A stretch of DNA of 64,000 nt from Variovorax sp. dw_308 (GTDB lineage: Bacteria; Pseudomonadota; Gammaproteobacteria; Burkholderiales; Burkholderiaceae_C), in NCBI RefSeq assembly GCF_019207085.1, contig NZ_JAATOM010000025.1:20211-84210 (forward strand), in the 5' to 3' direction. How positions within the stretch are numbered: the stretch's first letter is position 1; every line of letters begins with the position of its first letter. Below the pieces are notes generated by a model, which ran no database searches, was not told where the DNA came from, and saw nothing but the letters and a program-made list of their open reading frames with translations. Shown here one piece after another: positions 26,170 through 35,906 of this stretch. The position numbers were made by a program, and so were the translations under genes.

Positions 26170-27150
26170 ATGCCAGTGATCGACGTCCACACCCACATGT
26201 TCACGACCCGATGGCTTGAACTTCTCAAGAGCGAAGGCGGCATCTACAACATCCAGACCCGCCCCGATGGCCAGAAGGAGATCTTCCGCGGCAACACGCC
26301 GGTGGTGCTGCCGCAACCGGGACACTTCGACTACGACCTGCGCATCAAGCACATGGATGCCGCGGGCATCGACATCTCGATCGTCTCGCTGACCTGCCCC
26401 AACGTGTACTGGGGCAACGAGGACGTCAGTTGCCGCGCCGCCCGCGAGTCGAACGACAACATGGCCCAGGCGCAGACCACCTACCCGGATCGCATCCGCT
26501 GGTTCACCTCCCTGCCCTGGGAGTACCCGCAACGCGCGATCGAGGAACTCGACCGCACCTGCCGCAACGGCGCCTCGGGCGTCATGGTGCTCGCCAACGT
26601 CGCCGGGCGCAGCCTCACCGACCCGATGTTCGCGCCGATCTGGGCCGAGATCGACAAGCGCGGCTTGCCAGTGCTCGTGCATCCGACCGATCCGCCCGGC
26701 GTCGACATGATGGACATGACCAAGTTCGACCTGAGCTGGTCGGTCGGCTTCATGTTCGACACCACGCTGGCTTTCACGCGGATGATCTTCGAAGGCTTCT
26801 TCGACCAGTACCCCAACCTCAAGATGATCGCTTCGCACGGCGGCGGCACCCTGCCCTACCTCGTCGGCCGCTTCGAGAAGGGCGACGAGGTCGAACTCGC
26901 GGTTCGTCGCCAGATGAAGCGCAAGCCGACCGACTACCTGCGCCACATCTACTACGACTGCATCACCTACGACCCGGGCGCGCTGCGATACCTGATCTCG
27001 GTGGTCGGCGCCGACCACGTCATGTTCGGCACGGATTGGCCGCACTGGGTGCACGACACCAAGGGCTCCTTCGCCAACACCGGGGCCTTGCCGCAGGCGC
27101 AGTGCGATGCGGTGCGCTCGGGCAACGCGCAGCGGGTGTTCGGACTGTAG
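26170..27150 (+). CDS. ACMSD-type amidohydrolase
   Basis: The 326-residue protein belongs to Amidohydro_2 (PF04909), the aminocarboxymuconate-semialdehyde decarboxylase group. It shows the N-terminal metal motif VIDVHTHMF, a mid HPTDPPG, SHGGG before the fourth strand, and FGTDWPHW near the C terminus. Members decarboxylate or hydrolyse products of aromatic ring metabolism. Following the transporter by 48 bases with its own ribosome site (AGGAGA), it is the last gene of the catabolic operon. The reaction and substrate are unknown. Confidence 0.85.
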   Translation: MPVIDVHTHMFTTRWLELLKSEGGIYNIQTRPDGQKEIFRGNTPVVLPQPGHFDYDLRIKHMDAAGIDISIVSLTCPNVYWGNEDVSCRAARESNDNMAQAQTTYPDRIRWFTSLPWEYPQRAIEELDRTCRNGASGVMVLANVAGRSLTDPMFAPIWAEIDKRGLPVLVHPTDPPGVDMMDMTKFDLSWSVGFMFDTTLAFTRMIFEGFFDQYPNLKMIASHGGGTLPYLVGRFEKGDEVELAVRRQMKRKPTDYLRHIYYDCITYDPGALRYLISVVGADHVMFGTDWPHWVHDTKGSFANTGALPQAQCDAVRSGNAQRVFGL

Positions 27151-27359
27151 GCACGCGGCTGAAGTGAGGCCGCGGTGGCGGTTCTCGATGACCACCGGCC
27201 CTGCCGGCATCTGGCTTTTCTCCATCCTCGACCCCGGCGCCCGCGCCAGGCAGGACCACGGCGGCTTCCCAAGCAGCAGGTGCACTCCGAAACAGGCATC
27301 GGCGCGGAAGGCGCTTCCGGCCACTGACAAGCAGGTCGAACGGCGCGATCATCGGCGCC

Positions 27360-29177
27360 ATGCCCAATGCGTTCGACTTCACGGCCTCGCCCTTCGACTG
27401 CCTGGATGCCACCGAACAACGCCTGGTTCGCGACAGCGTCGACATCGCCTACTTCCGCGAAGGCGAGACGCTGCTGGCGCCCGGCATCGAGCCGCTGCAT
27501 CTGTTCGTCGTCATCAAGGGGCACGTGTCGCAGTTCGATGTCCATGAATTCATCGCCAGCTTCGGCCCCAGGGACTGCTTCGACGGCCGTGCGCTGGTCG
27601 CCGGCCGCGCCAGCAGCCGCTTCGTCGCCGCCGAGGAGGTGCTGGCCTACCAGCTGGCCAAGGCCACCGTCAACGACCTGATCGCGCGCAACGCGGGATT
27701 CGGCGCGCTGCTGTTCTCCGAGCTGTCGAGCAAGCTCGGCGCCCTGTCGCAACGCCACAGCCAGCGCGAAATGCAGGCGCTGGCGATGTCGCGCGTCGAG
27801 GAAGCGTTCCTGCGCCCCGCGCACATCGTCGAGGGCGGCACCAGCATCGTCGAAGTCGCCCGCGTGATGCAGGCGAAGCATTCGAGCAGCGTGCTGGTTC
27901 GCGATGGCGAGCGGCTGGGCATCTTCACCAACACCGGGCTCCAGCGCGCGGTGGTCGACGGCCGGCCGCTCGCCGACTGGCCGGTGCGCGAGACGGCGAC
28001 GTTCTCGCTGGTGTGCATCGCGCCCGATGCGCCGCTGTTCGATGCCCTGGCACTCATGATCCAGCACCAGGTGCACCGCCTCGTCGTGGCCGAGGGCAGC
28101 AGGATCGTCGGGCTGCTGGAACAGCTCGACCTGTTGAGCTTCCTGTCGAACCACTCCTACCTGATCACCGTGCAGATCGCGCGGGCGCAAGACCTGGATG
28201 CCCTGCGCATCGAGGCCGGGAAGATCACGCGCTTCATCGCGCTGCTGTACCGCGGCGGCACGCGCGTCGGCCAGATCGGCAGGCTGGTGCAGGCGCTCAA
28301 CGCCAAGCTGTTCGAGCGCGCCTGGCAGTTGATCGCGCCGCCGGAACTGCTGGCCGACAGCTGCCTGTTCGTCATGGGCAGCGAAGGCCGCGGCGAGCAA
28401 CTGCTCAAGACCGACCAGGACAACGGACTGATCCTGCGCGATGGCTGCGGCGTGGATGCAGCCGTCGTCGAGGAGGCCTGCAGCCGCTTCTCCGCGGCGC
28501 TGCGCGACTTCGGCTACCCCGACTGCCCGGGCGGCATCATGGTCAGCCGTCCGGCCTGGCGGCACAGCGCGAGCGATTTCGCGGCTGTCGTGCGCCACTG
28601 GCTGCAGCAGCCCGACGCCGACGGCCTGATGGCGCTCGCGATCTTCATCGACGCGCATGCCGTGGCCGGTGACGCGGCGCTGCTGGCCGGCGTGCGCAAC
28701 CAGGTCGACCGCCTGGTCGCGTCCGACGACGCATGGCTCGCGCGCTTTGCCGCCGCGATCGATGCCTTCCCCGACGCGGGTGGGAGCTGGTGGAATCGCC
28801 TGCTGCTCGGCGAACACGACACGCACGCACTCGACCTGAAGAAGGCGGGCATCTTCCCGATCGTGCACGGCGTGCGCAGCCTGGCCCTGCGCGAGCATGT
28901 CCAGCCCACCGGCACCACGGCCCGACTCGACGCCCTGGTCGCGCTCGGCCGCCTGTCGCAGGCGTTCGCGAACGACCTGGCCGACAGCCTGCATTTCCTG
29001 ATGGGCCTCAAGCTGGCGGCCGGCCTGGCCGAACTGGATGCCGGCCATGCGGTCAGCGGCTCCATCTCGACCGGCCAGATGAGCAGCCTCGAGCGCGACC
29101 TGCTGAAGGATGCGCTGGCCGTCGTCAAGCGCTTCAAGGTGCTGCTGCGGCACCAGTTCCACCTGGAAATGGCATGA
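27360..29177 (+). CDS. cNMP-binding/CBS/DUF294 nucleotidyltransferase-like protein
   Basis: The 605-residue cytoplasmic protein has an N-terminal cyclic-nucleotide-binding-like domain (about 20-130), two CBS repeats (about 155-275), the DUF294 nucleotidyltransferase-like domain with GSEGRGEQLLKTDQDN (about 340-355), and a C-terminal DUF294_C helical region. Such proteins commonly sit beside acetate-type sodium symporters and an exonuclease in Burkholderiales, probably as regulators sensing adenine nucleotides. Only the exonuclease is present here; its start overlaps this stop (ATGA). Confidence 0.85.
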   Translation: MPNAFDFTASPFDCLDATEQRLVRDSVDIAYFREGETLLAPGIEPLHLFVVIKGHVSQFDVHEFIASFGPRDCFDGRALVAGRASSRFVAAEEVLAYQLAKATVNDLIARNAGFGALLFSELSSKLGALSQRHSQREMQALAMSRVEEAFLRPAHIVEGGTSIVEVARVMQAKHSSSVLVRDGERLGIFTNTGLQRAVVDGRPLADWPVRETATFSLVCIAPDAPLFDALALMIQHQVHRLVVAEGSRIVGLLEQLDLLSFLSNHSYLITVQIARAQDLDALRIEAGKITRFIALLYRGGTRVGQIGRLVQALNAKLFERAWQLIAPPELLADSCLFVMGSEGRGEQLLKTDQDNGLILRDGCGVDAAVVEEACSRFSAALRDFGYPDCPGGIMVSRPAWRHSASDFAAVVRHWLQQPDADGLMALAIFIDAHAVAGDAALLAGVRNQVDRLVASDDAWLARFAAAIDAFPDAGGSWWNRLLLGEHDTHALDLKKAGIFPIVHGVRSLALREHVQPTGTTARLDALVALGRLSQAFANDLADSLHFLMGLKLAAGLAELDAGHAVSGSISTGQMSSLERDLLKDALAVVKRFKVLLRHQFHLEMA

Positions 29178-29803
29178 CGCCGCGCTGGCTCGGCGGACTG
29201 CGCCGCCGCTGGATGCTGCAGCACCTGGCGGATGCGCGCTTCTCCTTCATGTACGACGCGCCCCCGGAGAACGAGTGGGTCACGCTGGACTGCGAGACCA
29301 CCGGCCTCGACCCGCGGCGCGATAGGATCATTTCGATCGGCGCGGTACGCATCGTCGGAAACCGCCTGCTGACCAGCCAGCGCCTCGAACTGCTGGTGCG
29401 GCCCGAGCGGGCATTGAAGAGCGAGAGCGTGCTGGTGCACCGGTTGCGCGAGCAGGACGTCGCCATGGGCATGGACCCGGCGGCTGCGATGCGCCGCGTG
29501 CTGGAGTTCATCGGCAGCCGGCCGCTGGTGGGCTACTACCTCGCGTTCGATGTCGCCATGCTCAATCGCGAGATCTGGCCCATGCTCGGCGTGCGTTTGC
29601 CACAGCCGAAGATCGAGGTCTCGGCGATGTACTACGACTACAAGAGCCGGCAGTTGCCCGCGCACGAGCGCGGCGGCACGATCGACCTGCGCTTCTCGAC
29701 CATCATGAACGAGCTCGGGTTGCCACTGCGCGATGCGCACGATGCGCTGAACGACGCCGTGATGGCGGGGCTGGCTTTCGTGAAATTGCGCAACATGAGG
29801 TAG
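29174..29803 (+). CDS. 3'-5' exonuclease, DnaQ/PolC-epsilon type
   Basis: The 209-residue protein is a DEDD exonuclease of the DnaQ family. Exo I is VTLDCETTGLDPRRD, Exo II is LVGYYLAFDVAMLN, and Exo III is HDALNDAVMAG near the C terminus. It is the usual partner of DUF294 proteins in an acetate-symporter locus, although the symporter is not here. The start overlaps the upstream gene by four bases. Confidence 0.85.
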   Translation: MTPRWLGGLRRRWMLQHLADARFSFMYDAPPENEWVTLDCETTGLDPRRDRIISIGAVRIVGNRLLTSQRLELLVRPERALKSESVLVHRLREQDVAMGMDPAAAMRRVLEFIGSRPLVGYYLAFDVAMLNREIWPMLGVRLPQPKIEVSAMYYDYKSRQLPAHERGGTIDLRFSTIMNELGLPLRDAHDALNDAVMAGLAFVKLRNMR

Positions 29804-30038
29804 TCACGGCCCTGGTCACAGCAATTCATCGAAGACCCGCCGGTCTGCGAAGGCCCGGTCTCCGGGGCATATCGCGGCTTGATGCGGTGTGCCTGCACCC
29901 AATGGAAGGCGGCGAGCACTCAAGCCAATCGTCCGGAAATGCGAAGTTCACGCCAACAGAATGCAGTGCGCGCCTCTCTGTCGATCCGTACTATTGCGCG
30001 ATGCATTGTTCTGCCGCGTCCGCGGCCATCGAGATCGC
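29804..30038. other. intergenic region
   Basis: About 235 bases with no supported gene; presumed to hold the promoter of the acetyltransferase gene. No recognisable operator was found. Confidence 0.4.
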
Positions 30039-30530
30039 ATGTCCACCCCCACTTTTCGCCAGGCTGTTTCACTGGACGGCGCACGCTGCTACGAGATCGA
30101 AAGCACGGCGTACGAGGGCGGCGAAGCCGCCACGCTGGCCAGGATCGGCCTGCGGATCGCCGAGTACCCGGAAGGCTTCCTGATCATGGAACTGGACGGA
30201 CGAGTTATCGGCTTCATCAATAGCGGCTGCGCCGATAGCGTCGTGATGTCCGACGAGTCGTTCAAGGAACTCGTGGGACACGACGCCGCTGCTCCGAACG
30301 TCGTGGTCATGTCGGTTGTCATCGATTCGGCCTATCAAAGCCGCGGTTTCGCGACCATCATGATGCGGACCTTCGTCGAGCAGATGCGCCAGGCGGGGAA
30401 GAAGACCATCCACCTCATGTGCAAGCAACGACACGTCGATCTGTATACCCACCTGGGCTATCGTTACATGAAGCCCTCCCCCTCGGATCACGGCGGAATG
30501 TCGTGGCACGAGATGATCATGGACCTTTGA
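30039..30530 (+). CDS. GNAT-family N-acetyltransferase
   Basis: The 163-residue protein is a GNAT acetyltransferase of the arylalkylamine (serotonin) N-acetyltransferase-like group. The acetyl-CoA site is VVIDSAYQSRGFATIMMRTF (Q/RxxGxA form), and the C-terminal LYTHLGYRYM strand is typical. It would acetylate an amine or amino acid. An in-frame frame opens upstream at 29889, but family similarity starts at MSTPTFRQA. It stands alone. Confidence 0.8.
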   Translation: MSTPTFRQAVSLDGARCYEIESTAYEGGEAATLARIGLRIAEYPEGFLIMELDGRVIGFINSGCADSVVMSDESFKELVGHDAAAPNVVVMSVVIDSAYQSRGFATIMMRTFVEQMRQAGKKTIHLMCKQRHVDLYTHLGYRYMKPSPSDHGGMSWHEMIMDL

Positions 30531-30780
30531 GGACAGGTGAGGCTCCAGCCATGCTCGCGAAATCCCGAGCGCAGGCGGCTTTTCGTACATCGTGGACTAC
30601 GCGGCCACCCGGTGCCGAAGAGGCTTCGAACGTTAGCGCGGTCGCTCTCACGCATCTTCTACAGTGCAGCAGCCGGACCTACAGGCAGCGAACCCGGCTC
30701 GGTCCTTCGCAGCCGCCGCGCTCCAAAGCCGGCCCTCAGCAGACCGACGAGCCCACTCCTTCCGCGGGGTCTTCCAGGTG
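30531..30780. other. intergenic region
   Basis: About 250 bases between convergent genes. I see no gene or clear terminator. Confidence 0.35.
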
Positions 30781-30954
30781 TTAACGGGCTGGGCGCTGGC
30801 AGACCATGCGGCCGGTCTTCTTGTCCCAATGACACTTCTTGGCAGCGGCGGAGGCGCTCGCAGGCGCCAACACGGCCAGCCCGAAGGCTGCGACGAGGCC
30901 CACGAGAACTAATTGCTTGAGGTGTTTCACGTCGGCCACTGTACCGCATGCCAT
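30781..30954 (-). CDS. small exported protein
   Basis: The 57-residue product (49 if the internal GTG at 30930 is used) has a hydrophobic signal (LKQLVLVGLVAAFGLAV) with a likely cleavage in APASASA and a short basic mature part KKCHWDKKTGRMVCQRPAR with two cysteines. Small secreted proteins of this kind are common in Comamonadaceae and unassigned. The frame is open to 31656, but that part is antisense to the phosphatase gene. Confidence 0.5.
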   Translation of the reverse strand: MACGTVADVKHLKQLVLVGLVAAFGLAVLAPASASAAAKKCHWDKKTGRMVCQRPAR

Positions 30955-31126
30955 GGGGGTCGACGGCCGGTGAGAACGTCCGCGGGCAAGACCCGCTCTG
31001 GCCAAACCCACCCCCGCACACGAATTGCATCCATCTCCGAAAAGGAGCCCAATCCGCACTCGCCTCGCCGACGCCTGCGCGGGTGGGCGACCTCTTGGGA
31101 AACTGCAACCTGCACGAGCGGATGTG

Positions 31127-32842
31127 ATGAACCTCGACCCTGCCCCTCCCGTCGCCCTCGTGGTGGACGATGAGCCGGTGACTCGCCTCATGGTCAGGCG
31201 GGCACTGGAAAACCTTGGCTGCTCCCCCGTGCTGGAGGCCGCCGACGGCATCGCGGCGCAGCAAGTCCTGCGCGCGCATCCGGACGTCGCCCTGGTGCTG
31301 ACCGACATCATGATGCCGCGCATGGACGGCCTGGAACTGCTGCGCTGGGGACGACAGGCCGTGCCGGATGCCACGTGGATCGTCCTGTCGGGGCTGGAGA
31401 CCTTCGACTCGGCGCTGGCCGCGATCCGGCTCGGCGCATTCGACTTCCTGCCGAAGTCGCCGCAGACCGAGGAGATGGGAGTCGCGGTGCGCAACGCGCT
31501 CGAGCGACGCCAACTGCTGGCCGAGCGCGAGCGCCTGCACCTCGCGTTGCAGCGCAAGGTGCGCGAACTCGAGGAGACTTCCGAAGTGCTGCGCCGCGAC
31601 CTCGAGCGGGCCGAGGTGATCCAGCGCGCCCTGCTGCCGCGCAGCCCGCCGCCCATGGAAGGCTATTGCATCCACGCGGTGTACCGCCCGGGGCAGCATG
31701 TGGGCGGCGACCTCTACGACGTGGTCCGGCTGGGCGAGCGGCACCTCGCCTTCTACCTGGCCGACGCCACCGGCCACGGCGTGACCTCGGCGATGCTCTC
31801 GGTGCTGTTCAAGCAACGGCTGGTGCTGGCGGACCCGGCGACGGGCCTGGCGCTGCCGCCGGCTGAAGTGCTGGCCGCGGTGAACCGCTCGATCTGCGAG
31901 GCGCACGCTGCGCCCGGCCTGTTCCTGACGGCCGTCTTCGGCCTGCTGGATACGTCGGATTCCAGCCTCACGCTGGCATCGGCGGGCCATCCGCCCGTGC
32001 TGCACGCGCGCGAGGGCCAGGAAACGCGGATGGTCCGCCGCACCGGTCCGGCGCTCGGGCTGGCGCCGGACTCGCAGTTCGGGCAGGAGCGCCTGCAACT
32101 GCTGGCGGGCGACCGCATCCTCCTCTATACCGACGGGCTGCTGCCGTCCGGGTCGCAACGCGAGCTGGAGCTGCTGCAGGAGGTGCTCGTCAACCCGCTG
32201 TCGAGCGCGCAGGAAATGATGGCGCAACTCCATGCCAGCGCACCGGCGGGCGCGGACCGCGACGACGTGACCATCCTGCTCATCGACGCCCACGCCGGCG
32301 CCTCCTGGTTCGATAACGGCGCGGAACTTCCAACAGCAGCGGCGGCTGCAACAACCTGCACGCCGCGGCCCGAGGGCGACGAGGTGGTGTTCTATGGCGA
32401 GACGGACCATGCCGCCTGGCTCGCGCTGCGCGGGCGCGCCACCTGGATGCACTGCGACGCCTTCCATGAAACCGCCCTGACCGTGCTGGACGAAGGACGG
32501 CCGCTGGTGCTGGACCTGTCCGGCTGCGAATACATGGACAGCACCTGGCTCGGCACCGTGCACGAGCTGGTCGCCCGGGGCGGCGTGGTGCTCGCGGGCG
32601 TGACGCCGATCGTGCACGGCCTGTTCGAGGAGCTGAGCATGCAGCAGGTGCAGGCCGCGATCCGCGACGACATCCCCGCCGGCCCCACGCTCTACGCGCT
32701 GGGCGCGGGCGGCGACCTGGCGTCTGTGCAGAAGCGCATCCTGCAGGCGCACGAAGCCCTCTCCGCGCTCAGCGAACGCAACCGCGAGGAGTTCAGGGAG
32801 GTGGTCGAGTCGCTGCGCAGCGAACAGGAAGGATCGCGATGA
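31127..32842 (+). CDS. response regulator with SpoIIE phosphatase and STAS domains
   Basis: The 571-residue protein combines a receiver domain (residues 9-125, phosphoacceptor Asp60 in LTDIMMPRMDG), a coiled-coil linker (about 125-170), a PP2C SpoIIE phosphatase domain (VGGDLYDV, YLADATGHG, DDVTILLID; about 180-385) and a C-terminal STAS-like domain (about 415-510) with MDSTWLG around its candidate phospho-serine. This is a partner-switching design, in which phosphorylation would activate a phosphatase acting on an anti-sigma-antagonist, here possibly its own STAS domain. It overlaps the hybrid kinase start by four bases, so they likely form a two-component pair. Confidence 0.88.
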   Translation: MNLDPAPPVALVVDDEPVTRLMVRRALENLGCSPVLEAADGIAAQQVLRAHPDVALVLTDIMMPRMDGLELLRWGRQAVPDATWIVLSGLETFDSALAAIRLGAFDFLPKSPQTEEMGVAVRNALERRQLLAERERLHLALQRKVRELEETSEVLRRDLERAEVIQRALLPRSPPPMEGYCIHAVYRPGQHVGGDLYDVVRLGERHLAFYLADATGHGVTSAMLSVLFKQRLVLADPATGLALPPAEVLAAVNRSICEAHAAPGLFLTAVFGLLDTSDSSLTLASAGHPPVLHAREGQETRMVRRTGPALGLAPDSQFGQERLQLLAGDRILLYTDGLLPSGSQRELELLQEVLVNPLSSAQEMMAQLHASAPAGADRDDVTILLIDAHAGASWFDNGAELPTAAAAATTCTPRPEGDEVVFYGETDHAAWLALRGRATWMHCDAFHETALTVLDEGRPLVLDLSGCEYMDSTWLGTVHELVARGGVVLAGVTPIVHGLFEELSMQQVQAAIRDDIPAGPTLYALGAGGDLASVQKRILQAHEALSALSERNREEFREVVESLRSEQEGSR

Positions 32843-35316
32843 GCACCGCCGCCATCCGCGTGCTGCACCTGGAGGACGACCCGGACGATGCGCAGCGCAT
32901 CCGGGCGACGCTCCAGGAGGAAGATCTTGCCTGCGACATCGCCTGGGTGCGGACCACGGAAGACTTCGTCGCCGCCCTGCAGCGGCAAGCCTTCGACCTG
33001 GTGCTGTCCGACTATGAAGTCGGCGGACTGGAGATGCCGCGCCAGGTGCGGCAGCGGTGGCCGGATCTTCCGCTCATCGTGATTTCGTCCGGCCTGATGA
33101 CCGAGGAAGAAGCGGTCGAATGCATGAAGGCCGGCGCCACCGACTACGTCCTCAAGCTACGCGTGCGGCGGCTGGGTTTCTCGGTGCGACGATCGCTCGC
33201 CGAACAAGGGCAGAAGGCGGCGCTGCGCCAGGCGGAACACGACCTGCGTGCCCTGAACACCGAGCTGGAGGCCCGCGTGCACACACGCACCGCCGAGCTG
33301 GAAACTGCCAACGCGTTCCTCAACTCGGTCATCCATCACATCCCCTATCAGTTCATGGTCAAGGACGCGGTCGACCTGAAGCTGGTGCGCGTCAATCGCG
33401 CCCTCGAGGAACTGACCGGGCTCAGCGAGAAGGAGCTGATCGGCAAGACGGTGCACGAGTACGTCGGCACCAGGGAGGAAGCCGACTTCTTCACGGCCAA
33501 GGACAAGGAGGCGCTGGCGCTGGGCCGGGAAGTGGACATCCCCGAGGAGACCCTGCATGCCAACGACGGCAGCGTGCGCGTCCTGCATGCGAAGAAGATC
33601 CCGATCCTCGACGAGACCGGCAAGCCGCGCTTCCTGCTGACCATGTCGGAAGACGTGACCGAGCGGAAGAAGAAGGAGCGCGAGATCGAGCAGCTGAACG
33701 CGGCCCTGTCGCAGCGCAGCGCCGAGGTGGAAGCCGCCAACCGCGCCAAGAGCACCTTCCTGGCCACCATGAGCCACGAGATCCGGACGCCCATGAACGG
33801 CATCCTGGGCATGCTGGAACTGCTGAGCCTGACCGAGCTGGATGCCGAGCAGCGCGAGACGCTGGGGCTGGTGCGCGAATCGAGCCGCTCGCTGCTGCGC
33901 ATCATCGACGACATCCTCGACTTCTCGAAGATCGAGGCCGGCAAGCTGGAGGTCCGCCCCGAGGTGGTCTCGATCAAGCGCCTGATCGAGGAGGTGCAGA
34001 GCATCTACCTGGGCAATGCAAGCAGCAAGGGGCTGATCGTGCGGCGCATGGTCGACCCGCGCATCAGCCCGGCGCTGCGGGTCGATCCGGTGCGCCTGCG
34101 CCAGATCCTCAACAACTTCGTCAGCAACGCGATCAAGTTCACGGCCGAGGGCTGGATCGACATCAACGTGCAATTCCTGGGGCGCAAGGACGGACAGGAA
34201 AGCCTGCGCTTCGAGGTGAAGGACACCGGCATCGGCATCTCGCCCGAGAACCAGCAGCGCCTGTTCCAGCCGTTTACCCAAGCCGAGGGCGACGAGGCGC
34301 GGCGACGGCCGGCCGGCACCGGGCTGGGACTGGTGATCTCCCGCCAACTCGCGCACATCATGGGCGGCTCGATCAGGCTGGACAGCGAGCCCGGCAAGGG
34401 CTCGACGATCACGCTGGAATTGACCTTGCCCGTCGCCGAGCCTCCCTCGGGCAGCAGCGCCGACGGCGCGGGCGCGCCCACGGTCGCGACGGCCGCGCGC
34501 CGCGTGGCACCCGGCACCGCGCAGGCCGAGGCGGAAGGCACCCTGGTGCTGCTGGTGGACGACCACCCGGTCAACCGCATGCTGATCGCACGCCAGGTGC
34601 GAACGCTGGGCTATGCCGCCCAGACCGCCGACGACGGGGTCCAGGCCCTCGCGTTGTGGAAGACCGGTCGCTTCGGACTGGTCATCACCGACTGCCACAT
34701 GCCCCACATGGACGGCTACGAACTCGCGCGCGCCATCCGTGCGCTCGAAGCCGGCACGGGACAAGCGCGCGTGCCGATCATTGCCTGCACCGCCAACGCG
34801 CTGCAGGGCGAGGCCGAGACCTGCCTCGCCGCGGGCATGGATGATTTCCTGGTCAAGCCACTGGAACTGGCCCAGCTGACCGAGAAGCTCGATCGGTGGC
34901 TGCCGCTGCCTCGCGCGCCCTCGCCGCCCGGCGCCTCTTCAGCCGGCGGCGCGAGCCCGGAGGCCGCCCTTCTCGACAGCCCGATAGACCACGCGCTCCT
35001 CACCGCGAAATGCGGTGGCGATGCGTCGATGGTGAGCGAGGTTGTCGCAGCCTTCCGGCGCACATGCGAGGACGACTCGGCCGGACTCCGGCAGGCGCTG
35101 GCCACCGACGACGTCCCCCAAGTCACGCAGTTCGCGCACCGCATGGCGGGCGCCAGCAAGATGGTGGGCGCACTCGCATTCGCAACCGCTTGCGGGAACA
35201 TTGACAGGGCCAGCCGCGTCGGCGATTGGGAGGCGGTTCTGGCCGCGATGCCGGCGTTCGAGCGCGAGCGGATGCGGTTGGCGGAGTACTTCGAGGGGCG
35301 GGAGCAGACAGCTTGA
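32839..35316 (+). CDS. hybrid sensor histidine kinase/response regulator
   Basis: The 825-residue soluble protein contains, in order, a receiver domain (about 5-118, Asp58), a coiled-coil, a PAS domain (about 155-275), HisKA (His313 in TMSHEIRTPMNG), a HATPase domain (NNFVSNAIKF, DTGIGI, GTGLGL; about 415-530), a second receiver (Asp618 in ITDCHMPHMDG) and an Hpt domain (His768 in FAHRMAGASK). It has all parts of a His-Asp-His relay and no membrane segment, so it senses inside the cell. The overlapped upstream phosphatase is the probable output. The Hpt domain could pass phosphate to that protein's receiver. Confidence 0.9.
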   Translation: MSTAAIRVLHLEDDPDDAQRIRATLQEEDLACDIAWVRTTEDFVAALQRQAFDLVLSDYEVGGLEMPRQVRQRWPDLPLIVISSGLMTEEEAVECMKAGATDYVLKLRVRRLGFSVRRSLAEQGQKAALRQAEHDLRALNTELEARVHTRTAELETANAFLNSVIHHIPYQFMVKDAVDLKLVRVNRALEELTGLSEKELIGKTVHEYVGTREEADFFTAKDKEALALGREVDIPEETLHANDGSVRVLHAKKIPILDETGKPRFLLTMSEDVTERKKKEREIEQLNAALSQRSAEVEAANRAKSTFLATMSHEIRTPMNGILGMLELLSLTELDAEQRETLGLVRESSRSLLRIIDDILDFSKIEAGKLEVRPEVVSIKRLIEEVQSIYLGNASSKGLIVRRMVDPRISPALRVDPVRLRQILNNFVSNAIKFTAEGWIDINVQFLGRKDGQESLRFEVKDTGIGISPENQQRLFQPFTQAEGDEARRRPAGTGLGLVISRQLAHIMGGSIRLDSEPGKGSTITLELTLPVAEPPSGSSADGAGAPTVATAARRVAPGTAQAEAEGTLVLLVDDHPVNRMLIARQVRTLGYAAQTADDGVQALALWKTGRFGLVITDCHMPHMDGYELARAIRALEAGTGQARVPIIACTANALQGEAETCLAAGMDDFLVKPLELAQLTEKLDRWLPLPRAPSPPGASSAGGASPEAALLDSPIDHALLTAKCGGDASMVSEVVAAFRRTCEDDSAGLRQALATDDVPQVTQFAHRMAGASKMVGALAFATACGNIDRASRVGDWEAVLAAMPAFERERMRLAEYFEGREQTA

Positions 35317-35535
35317 GCGCCTGCCCCTCCTGTCGTGCCATTCATAGCGAGAAGTCCGGGGTTGTGACGGGCAATCCGGCCGTGACGGTGTGATCGGCGC
35401 GGTTTCTCGATTTCCGAACTGTCTCTGATCTGCGCTCCGCATCCCGCTGCCAACAGGTCTGATCCCATAGGTCTTGGGATAGCGTTCTTGCGGCCAGGCA
35501 TCTGCCCGGCTGTTTGACTCAAAGGGAGTAAAAAA

Positions 35536-35894
35536 ATGGCAGAAGCTACAGACGCAGACAACGCAGCAGTCCGAGACCTCACAACGATTTCTTCAAGTTC
35601 GCCGCAGTTCCAGTGCCATGGGATGGCGTCGTCGACGATGGAGTGGCAAACGTCTTCGCCAACATGTACAGGGAGACGGTGAAATGCTCCAACGCAATGG
35701 CTTTGGTTCCAACGCCAGCCATGGGACCGACCAACATCAAATGGCTGGCGACACAGTTGGGTGGCGCAATCTTCAGCACAGCGCGAAGCAAGTTGGACAT
35801 CAAATGCGCGCGGAAGGTCGTTCATGATTACCGAACCGATTTCGATATGGCACGCATGGGTGTTTCATCGCTGAGGTTTGCGCGGTGGTCCTGA
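35536..35894 (+). pseudogene. frameshifted small gene, unknown family
   Basis: A well-placed ribosome site (AAAGGGAG, 35521-35528) precedes ATG 35536, which reads MAEATDADNAAVRDL and then runs out of frame to a stop after 48 codons. One frame over, the reading continues as NDFFKFAAVPVPWDGVVDDG onward to 35894. Restoring one base near 35580 would give a continuous product of about 119 residues. Either the gene is broken or the assembly has a one-base error. The second part can start alone at 35613. No domain was recognised. Confidence 0.5.
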
Positions 35895-35906
35895 AGTCTG
35901 CTTGCG

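Noticed and set aside
26967..29162. A 731-codon minus-strand frame over the amidohydrolase and DUF294 genes.
   Set aside because: Antisense shadow of recognised proteins; no conserved motif.
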